From: Hemibagrus wyckioides | Taxonomy: Eukaryota; Chordata; Actinopteri; Siluriformes; Bagridae | Reading direction: 5' to 3' | Length of the DNA stretch: 64,000 bases | Assembly: GCF_019097595.1 (NCBI RefSeq) | Contig: NC_080710.1 | Span: 15,680,280 to 15,744,279, forward strand | Shown: positions 10,711 through 28,600 of the stretch, piece by piece | Position numbering within the stretch: position 1 is the first letter of the stretch | Layout: every line of letters starts with the position of its first letter | Notes under the pieces: generated by a model | Databases searched by the model: none | What the model was told of the DNA's origin: nothing | The model's input: the letters and a program-made list of their open reading frames with translations, nothing else | Program-made: the position numbers and the translations under genes

Positions 10711-13419
10711 ATGAAGCCTGTCTGGGTATTGGTTTTCTTGGCAGTGTGTTCAGTGGTGGTTGTGTCCTTCCAGGCTATACAGCAGGAGATTAACATTCGC
10801 AAAATGAGACAACTAATCAATTTAAACACTCAAGAAGTGAAGACAAAGGAGGATGAAATCCTGATTTCCAAAGCGGCAATGCAGAAACTGAGCAGTCAGC
10901 TGGTTCCATTGGACAAACAGAAAATTCAACTGACAAAGAAGATGGATGAGCTGGTGAGAGAGAGAGAAACGTCTGGTCAAAACCTGGAAACCTGTCAAAC
11001 ACAGAAGGTAAAGTAACTACTTATGTTGTAAGTTACAGGTAATCTATTTAGTTCTAGCTGATTAGAGTTGTTTAGTTCAGGTTGTTTGTTGCTTGTCTGG
11101 TGAATTTTTTATATCAATATTTTTTTCAAGATTATGTCTGTTAATATATCAGTGCTTCAGGTTTCAGTCTACAGGTTTCTGTGGTATTTAATGGATGCAA
11201 TGGTTTTGTTTTCTTAATTATCAATTGGTATTTACTAAAATGGATCCAGAAAGTACAACTTAAATTCAAAGCCAATTTTGACTGACAGAATTGATTGGGA
11301 AAAAAATTCTAGGCCTAAATCAGTTACTGGAAAAGTGCATTTAATTAAATTACTTACTTCAGAGCCTGTAGCACTGTTATAGTGTAACATGCATTGCATT
11401 GTGTTACACATGTTGATTGTATGTTACAATGCTGTACTGACAGTACTTTGAAGCATCATGCTATTTATTGGTGTTTGAACTGAGATTTAGGGTGATGTAT
11501 TTGGTGCAGAGGATAGCAATGCCATCTCCAGGTGTCTGGTTAAATCATGAGGTTGTGTTACATGTTCTCTTGTAAGAATGTGAGTTTCCTCTGGCTTTCC
11601 TCTGGTTTCTTCATACGTCTAAACTGCCCTTAGGTGTTAGTGAATGTGCAATTCAGTCTGTGTGTGGTGGTGGGTAGGTATGAGTGTGTGCAGAGTGTGT
11701 GGGATGTGTGGGGGTGTGGAGAGGTGTATCCCTAGGGATGGGCTCTGAATCCAGGATATATTGGTTATTGAAAATAACAAATAAACAAGCAGAGTAAGAA
11801 ATAGTTTCAGTAAATCAACCGTATACTAAATTTCATTGTGTTTAATAATTCAGTATGTTTTTACTTCTAGATGATTTGCTTGAAAATGATTCAACTTATC
11901 TTGGTTAAGTAAAGAAACGAAGAGACTAAATGTTATTATCTACACTAAAGACTGTTTTTGTATCATATAGCAGTGAAGAATACTTTAAAGGTGCCAGTCA
12001 CTTATTAACTTTTATTGCTGCCTGCTTTATAATGACTTTGACCTGACAGCTTTAACTGACAAGTATAGAAATACATTATATTCTATTGTTGGCTCATGAA
12101 ATGTGCATACAGGGAAGTACATTTGCATGTATGCTAACATTGCAAACCTTCACAGTCACAATGTACACACAAGTTTTTACAATATTGCTCAGCCACCTGC
12201 TTTGTGACAGATAGCATTGTACCATGTGAAATAAATACCATGGCTAAAAGAAAACACCACAGCATGTTTTAAACACATAACAGATTCCTTTGTACCAGAT
12301 TAAGAGCTAGTGCAAAGTTGAAGTGATTAATATTAGGTGCAGTCACTGCAATGTAGTGCATAAAATAGGTTTACTCAAAAGACACATTAAGCACATTATT
12401 GATTTTCACACCAATGACTTAGTATAGATATGCAGCCCCTGTGGAAGTATTGGAACTGCAGAGAAATCTTTAAAACAAACAACTGAGAAAATTGCAATGC
12501 AAGCCTGGAAGAACCTCACAAACAAACAATGCAACAGTTTGTTGATGTCAGTTGGTCACCAGCATGATGCAGTTGTTGCAAGAAAGCGATATGCGGATAT
12601 ATAGTATATAGGTATGTTTCTATACCTAAAAATTGGTTAGTCAGTTGTTGAACACTTCGAATCTTAAACTCAAATATCCACAGTACATAGACAAAAACAA
12701 ACAAATTTCCCTGTATCCACTGATTTGTTCCACAACTTTTGGAGGGGACTGTATCCTTTATTATAAGACTAATTTCCTCATTTCCTATTCATCTCTTGTC
12801 TCTGCAGAAAGAGTCTGAGGAGCAGAAAGCAGTAAAATCTTCAGAATTTGATGCCCTAAGAAGTAAGTTACAGTTTATTTCTTAGACAATTGTATATGAG
12901 GATATTATTACATGTTTGAAAATAAAATGCTCTCTCTCTATTCATGTAGCAAATCACAATGCTGAGATCCAGAAAGTGCAGGAGGAAGTCCAGAGCTTGC
13001 AGAAACAGATTCTGGAGAGAGATACAAAGATCTGTTTGTATGTGGATAAAGACCGGGAAGAAGCGAGGTAAGATATCCTGTCACTGTTATCTCAGTTGTG
13101 TGCTACTGTCTTTCAGGAAACAAATTTCATAAAATGATCTATTACATTGAAAGTAATGTGTAACATGGAACCTATTATATTATATTGCTGTTACTTTTTA
13201 TGCTATATGTTCTGAACATAAATGAAAAAATACCCAGTTTGTTCTGAATGTAATTGCATGGTAATCATGATGCAGTCTTTAGATATACTATCAAATATAT
13301 ATAGTAAGATTATTAATCATATTGATCATATTATTGAATGAATATGTGGTGAATTTAATCTTTTGCTTTATCTGTACAGGGCATTGTGTAAGGACAAAGC
13401 ACCTGCCAGTAACTCATAA
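10711..13419 (+). CDS. Coiled-coil membrane-anchored protein, plus-strand member (complete)
   Basis: Coding exons: 10711-11007 (297 nt), 12808-12862 (55 nt), 12950-13067 (118 nt), 13380-13419 (40 nt with TAA). Splice sites are canonical and the phases 0, 1, 2 are the same as in the minus-strand copies; the product has 169 residues. The start MKPVWVLVFLAVCSVVVVSF is one hydrophobic segment (about 3-20), predicted as a type II anchor. It is followed by a charged heptad-like region to about residue 155 (exon 3 has repeated E/Q/L heptads). Cysteines at 95, 146 and 160 match the other copies. The sequence itself is only weakly similar to copies 1 and 2, but exon lengths, phases and cysteines show common descent. 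It stands head-to-head with copy 2, about 1.47 kb between start codons. Function unknown; disulfide-linked dimers are an inference. Confidence 0.85.
11570..11770 (+). repeat. Interspersed repeat (LINE/SINE-like), intronic
   Basis: The phrases 'tttcttcatacgtctaaac', 'gtgtgtggtggtggg' and 'atgggctctgaatccaggat' follow the layout of a very common fish repeat whose better copies read roughly 'gtggcgtcccatccagggtgtattcc' and 'ataggctccggatcc'. Relatives lie at about 28320-28600 and 52620-52860. It lies in the long second gap of the plus-strand coiled-coil gene (intron 1). Confidence 0.45.
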
Positions 13420-13479
13420 CAAGGATAAAAAGGAAAGCCGGGCACATAGAGTACATGTTTGATCCATAACTAGTACAAT

Positions 13480-13485
13480 AATAAA
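13480..13485 (+). terminator. Polyadenylation signal of the plus-strand coiled-coil gene
   Basis: AATAAA 61 nt after the stop codon at 13417-13419, followed by T-rich and GT-containing sequence. Confidence 0.65.
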
Positions 13486-14029
13486 ACCTGATAATGTTTT
13501 GCACTTGGACTACTCTGTGGACTGCTCCTATGCATTTTAGTCTGGACTGTAGTTAAGCTAAACACACTTACAGATTAAATGCTGAGTTTCATGCATTGTT
13601 CCATTTTTAAGTGTTGTAAACACAGTTAAACAAAGACTCGGCAAACATGAGCAGACAGCTTATACTTATAAGTGTGAGTAAGACTAATAAAGACCAAGTA
13701 ATTCCAGTTTCTAAAGTTCCAGGTTAAATATGCCTGTCATAATAGACACACCCACAATTAACCATGAACATCCACTGGCATGTAACGAACATCGATCATC
13801 TATAAAGTGCCTTGGATAAACAGATTTTTTTGTTTTAATTTGAAAATTTCAAAATGGCTAGCCAATTATCGAACGGGTCACATTTTGGCAAAACATTTCA
13901 TGATGATCATGTTGTAGATTTGGTAATGGCAATAATACATCTAATAAACAAAATGCTTAAAGCATAGAAATGGTATACAAGACTATTTCTCAACATGGGT
14001 GTTAGCCTCAAACTGAAAAAGTACAGTCA

Positions 14030-14370
14030 TGTAGTGGGCAGCAGGTAGCATTGCTGCCTCACAACTCCAAATATGAATGAGTGTGTGAATAAAGAGGTGA
14101 ATGAGAATGTGCATGAGGGTGTGAATGGTGTCCTTGGGGCACCCAGCCACATGCCTGATTTACACCCAACGTTCCTGGTTAAGATGAGGGCACCCCAGCC
14201 ACTGGATGCAGTACCGGTCCCAAGCCCGGATAAAAATGGGAGAGCTGCGTTAGGAAAGGCATCCGGCGTAAAACCTGTGCCAAGTTGTTGTGCAGACCAG
14301 TTGGTCCGCTGTGGCGACCCCTCACACATGTAGGGAGCAGCCGAAAGATCAACAAGAAGTTCCTGGTTAA
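14030..14370 (+). repeat. Composite SINE/LINE-tail repeat
   Basis: It starts with 'gtgggcagcaggtagcattgctgcctca', split here as gtgggcagcaggtagcattg then ctgcctca, which resembles the tRNA-like head of fish SINEs. It continues with 'gggcacccagccac' and ends in 'ggcatccggcgtaaaacctg', 'tccgctgtggcgacccc' and 'gggagcagccgaaag'. This is a very common fish repeat tail that I associate with RTE-type LINEs. A second, more decayed tail is nested at about 57905-58030. Class assignment from memory. Confidence 0.55.
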
Positions 14371-15889
14371 AATGAATGAATGAATTATGCAATAATCAAT
14401 CATATAATAATTCAATAATAATGCAATCCTGATCCAGTGTGTTGCCACTTGTGACTCTTAATTTTCCATCACTAGGTAATTAACATGTACATGGGCAAAG
14501 CTGTATGAAATTATGCACCAAAATGTAAGCAAATATAATAAAAACTGTAATATATATAACTGAAATGTTCACATCAACATCAGAATGGGGAAAATTGTGA
14601 TCTCTGTGACTTTAACTGTGACATGGATGTTGGTGCCAGATGAGTATTTCAGAAACTGCTGACATCCTGGGAATTTCAGACATAGCCTTTGTAAATTTTT
14701 TATATTTAACAATTGCATCTTTTTTGTATGTTTTTTGTTTTCAGTCCCCAGGAATTATGATTTTGCCTTTACCACTGTCCTCTTTTCTGGGGTCATAAAC
14801 ATTAGGTTACACATCCCCTTTTCATCGTTAGGCAAATAAGCAAAAGCCCCAAAGAACTTTCAACAAACAACAGACAGATATTTGCTGACATAAATAAAAT
14901 ACAGTAAAAACAATTATTGCCATAACAAAACGTCTAAAACAGGAACTGTACACACTTTCACACGGTAAGGAGGGTGGTGCAGAAGGGAAAACGTTCCTTT
15001 CACAGTTTTAGAACTGCACACATTTGCACACATTTAAAACAAAACATATTTTAAATAAAACTACAAAATGTCTGTATTGAATTGAGATCAGAGTATCTGT
15101 CTGAGGCAGAGACAAATCTAAAAGACAAAACAAAACAAAAACAAACAAACAAACAAACAGATTATCAACTATAAAACAGGTCAATCATTCAGCAAAAATT
15201 ATCAGTATAATTATCAAGCAAAGCTGGACAATGAAGAGAGGTGCATGAATGAAACACACACACACACTTTGCATTGGTACAGAGGGAAAATACAAAGGGC
15301 AACAACCGGATAAACAGACCAAAAGCCTTCGAAGATTAATACTGGCAAATAGGCCAGTACTGTCAGTATAAATTGTTTTCTACATTGTCAGAACCTTTTG
15401 TTCATCAAAGTAATCATTTTATGATAGTCTGACAGTAAAGAAAATCTTAGCAGTGAGTGATCTTCACTTTTCTACCATTTCCCAGGAATCTAGTTTCACT
15501 GAAAAAAACCCCAGCTGACCTGTACTAATGCCTTTGTGCAAACAAAACAACACAAAGCAATGGACTAGCAATGACAGATTGACATAGCAGATAAATGCCT
15601 GCCTCTGGTACACACCACAATGAACCATCAAAGAATAACTTTAAATGAAATGAACACCACAATAGTTTTATCACATAAGTGAGATACCTTGCAGGCTGCA
15701 GCTCAGGTTAAATATGTGCTGGGGATTTTCCCACAATTTTGCCCTTAACTTCTCAGCAAACACTTTAGGCCCAATGCCACCCTAGAGCTTTGCGTTTCCC
15801 CAGTTCCCTTTTTACCTGTTGGTCAGTTGAGGCTGTGGGAGATAAATGGAATCGAAATGTACATTTCTAGTCCCACTGTTGATGTGTGT

Positions 15890-16375
15890 TGCAGGCTATC
15901 AAAGCTACCTTTGTTTCTTATATGTATGAGCTATACAATATGATGTATGATGTAACCTTTGCTGTTATAACCACCTTTATTCTTCTGAGAAGGCTTGACA
16001 TATTTTGGAGCAGGATTTGCCCATTCACCCATTCACCCACAAGAGAATTAGTGCGGTCATGCACTGATGTAAGGTGAGGAGGCGTGGTGCTCAGTAAACA
16101 TCTCGGTTAATCCTGAAGATGTTCAGTGGGTTTGAACTCAGGGCTTGTGCAGGACTCTCGAGTTCCTCCACACCTTCATGGACCTTGGTTTGTGCACAGG
16201 GGCAGTGGCAATTTGGAACAGGTTTGGGCCTCTTAGTTACAGTGAAGGAAAATTATAATGTGACTTTATAGACAATTGTATGGTTCCAAATTTGTTTTAG
16301 CAGTTTTGGGGAAGAGCCACAGATGGGTGTCCACATATTTCTGGCCATAAGTGTATGTCTGATGTCATGCTGCTT
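15890..16375 (+). mobile_element. Mariner/Tc1-type MITE (degraded)
   Basis: The right end reads 'gggtgtccacatatttctgg' then 'ccataagtgta', and the interior reads 'gcactgatgtaaggtgagga' and 'gttcagtgggtttgaactca'. These are parts of a family whose ends read 'ggccaaa-tgtggac'. Related copies lie in ecm1 introns at 57690-58170 and 60165-60630. There is no transposase. Confidence 0.55.
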
Positions 16376-16466
16376 GCTGCATCATTTTTTTTATTTAACC
16401 CAAACATGTCAGCCACCTCTGAGGACCTGACCAAATTGCCCTGTTAAGTTGGCAGAGTAATTTGTA

Positions 16467-16469
<3 letters not shown>

Positions 16470-16505
<36 letters not shown>
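16470..16505 (+). repeat. (ATA)n microsatellite
   Basis: About eleven tandem copies of a TAA/ATA trinucleotide. No coding context. Confidence 0.9.
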
Positions 16506-17477
16506 GTACATTTATAGCTCTACTTATAGCCACAACCAACTACAGTGATTTGTCAATGTATATTGCCAAAAATTAAAATGGGTATAAAGAAATAAATGTA
16601 TACTTTTAAAGTGTTTAAATAGTTTAGTACCTTATGTTATACAGCTGATGTGACCCGTTTTATTTGACAGTGCATACCAGATATCACATCACACAGTCCA
16701 TAATAAATTGTGTCTGTTCTGTATATTTATACCTTAAAAGTTTTTCAAGAATCTTCTATTTTTAAAATCGCAAACCTGAGAAATTCCTCTGCATACTCAC
16801 TGTGCGCACTGCCACAGTCAACATACACTGCTGTGAGACACAGCTTCTCTGTGATCAACTGCTAACAAAAAGAGAGATAGCCAACAAATCTCTTACTTTG
16901 TCCTTCATTAGTGATTCAATGCAATAAAACACCGGACACACCCAATTACATAGAAAATCATTAGATATCAAATTAAATCTACTGTTGTTGTTTTTGACCT
17001 TTGACATTTGCCATAATAGGCTCCAACTTTTACAATTGATTCATAATGTAGAAAAATGCACCATGACAAACTTACTGTATGTACAACTGAAGCTAATTGT
17101 CTTGTTTCAGTTAAGAAACCAAACAAATGTTTAAAACATGTAGATACAAATGACAGGAAATGCAAGCTAAAATTCTGATCCATTATCTCATCTTTTGGTA
17201 TCGGACCCAACTGTCAGTGTATAGCAACTACGAACCAATTGGCCTTGCCATTCCAGTACTTTCAGAAGGCACCAATGTATCTGTAATGGCTTATTTTTAA
17301 CCTTGTTTTGCATTTTAAAGTAGCCTGTGCTTTCTCAAAATGACATACTTGTTTGTGTCAAACACCTTTTTTTTTTTTTATAAGAGATAATCCCATAAAA
17401 TGCAAAACAATGAAGTGACAGGTATAGTATGTGAGAAGGAAATGGTATGTTTGCTGAGTGTAAAGTAGTGTAACAGG

Positions 17478-18790
17478 TTAGATCCTTTGCTGAAAAATAG
17501 CCAGGCCCTTCTGGCTAAATTCTTTGGCATAAAGTTGTCTCTCTTCCTCTAGAACTCTGCGCAGTGCCTCTCTACGTACCTTTCGAAAAATAAAAAATTA
17601 TGTGAAATACATCTCATTATCTAATGTTAAACACTGATAGGAGGAAGAGAGTTATTATTTGTTTTAGCTTTAACAGCATTGACAATACAATGGCAGGAGA
17701 TATCTGTCAAATGAGGAAATTCTTCCCTTTGACACCCTCTACTTACCAGTATGAGAGCAACATGAGCCAACTTAGTCTCTCTCTGTCGGACAAGCTCCTG
17801 ACGCAACAAGGCCTTCGCAAAACCAGTTTGGGAAGCTTCTTCAAATTCTGGTCTGTAGGAAACCTTTCTGATCCTCAACACAAATAAACCAGTTATGTCA
17901 GAATCAGTGGCAGGTGGTAACAATGCAACATTGTGAAAATTTGTTTAACAAAGATTTAATCAGTTTTAGACTTTCTCTGCTCATGTAAATTGGACAAGAC
18001 TTAGTAGAACAGGTGTTGTGTTAAAAAACAAATTAAAAACAAATATTTCTACTATTTTAGCAGGTAGATCCATCATATAATTAGAACAAAAAATAGTGCT
18101 CAAGTGCTGCTAGGAATTCTCTCTGACACAGGAAAGGGACCATCACACAGGACCAGTGATAACCAGATATGATACAGGGGGGTGAACATTTCCCACCATA
18201 GCAGTGACATGATAGCATGTGTAGCACAAGGACAAACATTAACAAAACAGAAAATCAGAAAATGTAACAACAAAATCAAAAAAAGCAACAGCTAATTTGG
18301 AAACATAACTAAACAAACAAATAATGTAAATGTGAGTCTATTATTGTATGTCACTCATTCCAAGTTGGTTTAGTGTTCATGCATTTGTTGTGTTGTGTGA
18401 TTTTGTATTGTATTTGGTTTGTTAGAGTTTTTTTTTATTTATGCACCACAATAAACAGTCATTACACGTATTCAAGATTCAGTACGTACCAACCCACACA
18501 CACAGACACACACACACACACACACACAACCAAGTGTAGGTATTTTAACATCTTATCAAAAGGTGGACCCCAAATAAAGAAAGACAAACCTTTCCATATG
18601 AGCAAGCTTGCCTGTCCTTTTCTCAGCTCCCTACAAAACAAAAGAACGACAAAATGACGAGTAAACAAAAAGTTCTCTTAGATCCAAATATTCACATGCA
18701 AGAATAAGGTGTGTTAACGATGACCTCTGTTTTGTCCTTTTCTCTTTGCACAATTGTGTTCCTAACACGCTGTTCGCTTTGACTTGGCAT
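17478..18790 (-). CDS. cfap141: Cilia- and flagella-associated protein 141 (C1orf189 homologue)
   Basis: CFAP141 is a small microtubule-inner protein of motile-cilia axonemes. Exons on the minus strand: 18790-18725 (66 nt, tentative), 18630-18590 (41 nt), 17852-17747 (106 nt), 17579-17478 (102 nt with TAA). Phases close exactly and give 104 residues, against about 101 in the human protein as I recall it. The last two exons read through as ALIL-VRREALRRVLEEE and then RQLYAKEFSQKGLAIF, which fits the family's conserved VR-AL-E-E-Y-E-G-A pattern near the C-terminus. The splice pair at 17746/17579 is strong (GTAAGT). The donor after exon 2 (GTTTGT) and the one after exon 1 (GTCATC) are weak, so the N-terminal third is the uncertain part. 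It is divergent to them4 with about 1.1 kb between start codons, suggesting a shared promoter region. Confidence 0.75.
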
Positions 18791-18901
18791 TTCAACAACA
18801 TTTATGTTCTTACAATACAAATACGACCAGTGGATTTACTTTTCAGCAGAACATCAAGCCATTACTGTCATTAAACGGTAGCTATAGAAGCCATCAATAC
18901 G

Positions 18902-18915
18902 GTTATTAAGGCAAC
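18902..18915 (+). promoter_or_regulatory. X-box-like RFX site upstream of cfap141
   Basis: GTTATT-AA-GGCAAC fits the RFX X-box consensus RYYVYY-N1-3-RRNRAC. RFX factors commonly drive ciliary genes. It lies about 112 bp upstream of the proposed cfap141 start codon, in the region shared with them4. The second half-site (GGCAAC) is strong, the first looser. A chance match to this degenerate motif is possible. Confidence 0.4.
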
Positions 18916-18919
18916 GGGT

Positions 18920-19921
18920 TTAAGTAATGTTCCGGTCACGTGATTTCACTAGCACGTGCATTCGTTTCAGCTCACTAATAAGAGCCGATTCATTTGGCTC
19001 CGAAACCTATCCTCGACGGCTTTTGCTTGGTTTTCTAACCAAATCATCAAATCATCAGCTCACTCAGATATTAGTAAGATTCATGGTCACGATTGCACTG
19101 AACGAATAAGGCACTAGAGTTAACAAATATAAAATGCACCAGAAAATAACGCGGCTTTCAACTTTCATTCTATAACGGATTAAAGAACCGACTCATTCGC
19201 AAACGGCACATCACTAATAGCGAACGTGCATCATCACTCACGGCTGCGTTTTAAGAAAGGAATGTTTGCTTATTTTCGTACCATTTGCCTGCAAGACTTT
19301 AAAAGACATTTAAAGAAGAATAATAATAATAATAACAATAATATGTATCGGTATGCTTCTCTCCAATAAATCCGATGGGCAAGTCCAATCTAACGTACAC
19401 GTAAACACTAGATACTTTCCCTAGATTCACTCTGAACTCAACACCCCTAAGTTGTTTATGCAGGATTATAAAATTGTGCTCCATTACCACAGTTATTAAA
19501 TATTCAATTAAATATGACATCTCTGGATAAAATGTATTTAGTTTAAACGCTGATGATACCCGCAGCCTTTTCCCCTTGATCGGGTAGTGTAGGGTTTTAT
19601 TTCTGAATTGCAACTCTCCCCGTCGTCTCCAGGAAGTAGAGTAGAGAGAGTTTGACATCTATGTCATTAGAGGCACTGAAAGTCACCGGGACTGTGTTAT
19701 TCTCTAGCTTCAACTGGTGGCCCTAGAAACAATTCTGTATCTAAACGGACGGAAACTGTTGAGTCAAGTTAGCGATTCCTAATAAAACATGTCACTATGC
19801 ATGCTCTAACAGCCATGGACTCTTTCATGTAAGCTAGTATTCGGCTAGCCATCCAGTGTGTCGTCATGGTTTGAATGAGCACATGGCATCTTTAGAGTAT
19901 TAACACTGATCTATCTTCATT
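18920..19921. promoter_or_regulatory. Intergenic region between divergent cfap141 and them4
   Basis: This ~1 kb has more CpG dinucleotides than the surroundings (for example around 19150-19240 and 19560-19640) and no clear TATA box, as expected of housekeeping or ciliary bidirectional promoters. A 119-codon open frame on the minus strand (19299-19658) has no recognisable domain and is left out. The 5' UTRs of both genes probably lie here. Confidence 0.4.
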
Positions 19922-26349
<6,428 letters not shown>

Positions 26350-26367
26350 TGCTTCAAGCAGCTTACA

Positions 26368-26369
<2 letters not shown>

Positions 26370-26404
<35 letters not shown>
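26370..26404 (+). repeat. (GT)n in the them4 3' UTR
   Basis: About 17 GT units starting 21 nt after the them4 stop codon. Confidence 0.95.
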
Positions 26405-26407
<3 letters not shown>

Positions 26408-26720
26408 GAAATGTTTGTTTACTGTCTTAGAATCACCAGACTTCCGTTGAAGTGCCATGTTAAATACCTGCTAGGTTACCTACTCTACCTCCCCAAGTAT
26501 TCACAACTTTTAGTTTTATTTATTGACAAAGATATTATTTACATTTAAGACATTATCTTGTTAGTCATAGCTCTTTGAATTGGTTTTTGTACATGCCATA
26601 TGTATTATTAAAACTAACTGACTTGATGACTTATTATAAAATGTCCACTAATAACCATTTTCTTGCAAATAATATTGTGTTAGTGTGTACATGCAATTAT
26701 TTAAATATAGTTATATTTAA

Positions 26721-26726
26721 AATAAA
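26721..26726 (+). terminator. Polyadenylation signal for them4
   Basis: AATAAA 372 nt after the them4 stop codon, followed by TG- and T-containing sequence. It is the first clear canonical signal downstream. Confidence 0.55.
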
Positions 26727-28239
26727 CTGTTGTGCCTATATATAAATATATATAAACATGGGTTTTTGGGAGTTCTTCTTTTATTTACAATTAAATAAAG
26801 AATTTCTGAGGTGCTTGTCTATATTATTCAAATATTCATGGAGCAGAAATGTTATATGTTTATGTGATGCATATAGTAACCTGGTGCTTTATATAGGCTG
26901 TTCTTTGGAAAAAAAACCCATCCATTTTAAACATCTGGTCAACCTCTGGAAACTCATTTTGATTTTGAGTTGTGAGTAAAGCATCTTCTAAGTCTAATTT
27001 GGTCCAAACCGGTGTAAAAGAAAGTTTTTACAGGGTTTAAGGGTTTCCATATTAGGACAATCAATAAAGGGTTTTTGATTAATCTTTGTAAGAAGTGAAG
27101 TACAGATAAGGTTTATCTTTAAGAGGTTTCCAGCTGTTCAGAAATCTGATCTGAAACTAAAATCAAACACAAAAATGGTTCTGTTGTATTTCTTACTGTA
27201 CAATTCGTTTTTAACTATGTATGTTACATATCTTGTTTCCCCTCCCCCTTCTTTTATTATTCCAGTAAAAAGATCTGAATAATATGACAACATCATTACG
27301 GTAATGAGTGACATACTGTCCACATCTAAAGAAGGTACATTCATATGGAGAGAGGAACTGTGGTCTCAGAACATGAATGGCAACAGTCATTTAATACTAA
27401 CCATTCAGTAAAAAGAAACATTATAATGCAGAGATGCTACTTCGATTATATATAAAATTTCTCTTACTTTAAAAATTTCATCTTTCTATATTACCTGTCT
27501 AGGGTATATAATTTCATCTTTCTATATTACCTGTCTATATCATCTATGAAAGGCCCAAAGTCAGCCATTTCCTTATGTTGTATAGTACATAAACCACAAA
27601 TTCACACAGAAGAAGAGTCTTATCCAAAAAGAGAGTTCATGACTGCATAACCTGCTCCAATCAGAATTTTCCCATCACATCAAGCCTGCTTTGTACAGTT
27701 GAATCATATTCAGCTTTCCGTCCCCTCTGGTTTGTGTAAATGTGTGTGCGTGTATGAGTGTTAGTGTGTGGTTGAGAGTGTCCCCATGCTCTCCAGTGGG
27801 CCCCTCGTCTCTTTCTCTATGTAGGACACACATCGTAAGCACTTTCTCTCTCTGCATGTGTGTGTTTATGTTTTGGGAGAGATGAGGTGGGCTCTGGTCA
27901 GGTTGGCACTCCATCAGGGCTTCTGTGGCTACACTGAAGCGAAGATCCTCTGTGCCATTTTTTTCCATTTGTGGTATCAACGGTAAAACCTATACACATA
28001 TACAATCAAACTCTCTCATATAATTTGTCTCTCGGTAGATTTGTAGATTTTAGTGTTTAATATTCATTCAAATCGCTACATAATTAGCACTAAATAAATA
28101 TCTTATTATTCATACTTTTGCTTTTATATGGCAATATTGATAACAATATTAAGGTGTGTTTCATGCTTTAATTTTACATTACATACATAACTTTTCATGA
28201 TGACAGATTTAACTCTGGTTTAGTCCTTAATGGCTTATA

Positions 28240-28600
28240 ACTTGCATAAGAATTCAACCCCTTGAACTTTTCCATATTTTGTAGTATTACAACCTGGAAC
28301 TTAAATTGTCTTAACTGTGATTATATGTAGTTAATTGGATGGATTCCTGGTTTGATCCTGAGCTTGGTTTTCCATCTGAATGGAGATTCACATATTTCCC
28401 CTGAGTTCATGTGGGGTTTTCTCCTTGTTCTCTGGTCTCCTTCTTATTCCAATAACATGCCAGTAGGTGTAATAGCTATGCTAAATTGCCCATGGGTGAG
28501 AATGTGTGTGTAAAAGTAAGTGTGTGAGTGTGTGTGTGTGTGTGTGTGCTGATCTGCCATGGCATCCCATCCAAGAGGGGTATTCCCCTGGTCTTCCCCT
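28240..28600 (+). repeat. Interspersed repeat of LINE/SINE type
   Basis: 'attcaaccccttgaactttt' (28252-28271) and 'attacaacctgga' resemble one end of a common fish DNA transposon. From 28320 follow 'tgtggggttttctccttgtt', 'ctaaattgcccatgggtga', (GT)n and 'ggcatcccatccaagagggg', the layout of the same repeat as at 11570 and 52620. Confidence 0.45.

Larger units (their letters stand above)
13500..17477. other. Intergenic region, repeats but no gene seen
   Basis: About 4 kb without supported coding sequence. It contains the SINE/LINE-like repeat at 14030-14370, an A-rich stretch with (caaa)n near 15125-15160, a mariner-type MITE at about 15890-16375, and an (ATA)n tract at 16470-16505. Open frames here are short and fall in the repeats. 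Confidence 0.6.

Noticed and set aside
19299..19658. 119-codon minus-strand frame between cfap141 and them4
   Set aside because: Considered as cfap141 exon 1, but it gives no family match and its phase and length fit worse than 18725-18790.
27675..27980. 101-codon minus-strand frame
   Set aside because: Low-complexity His/Thr-rich part from CA-like sequence, no known domain and no partner exons found.
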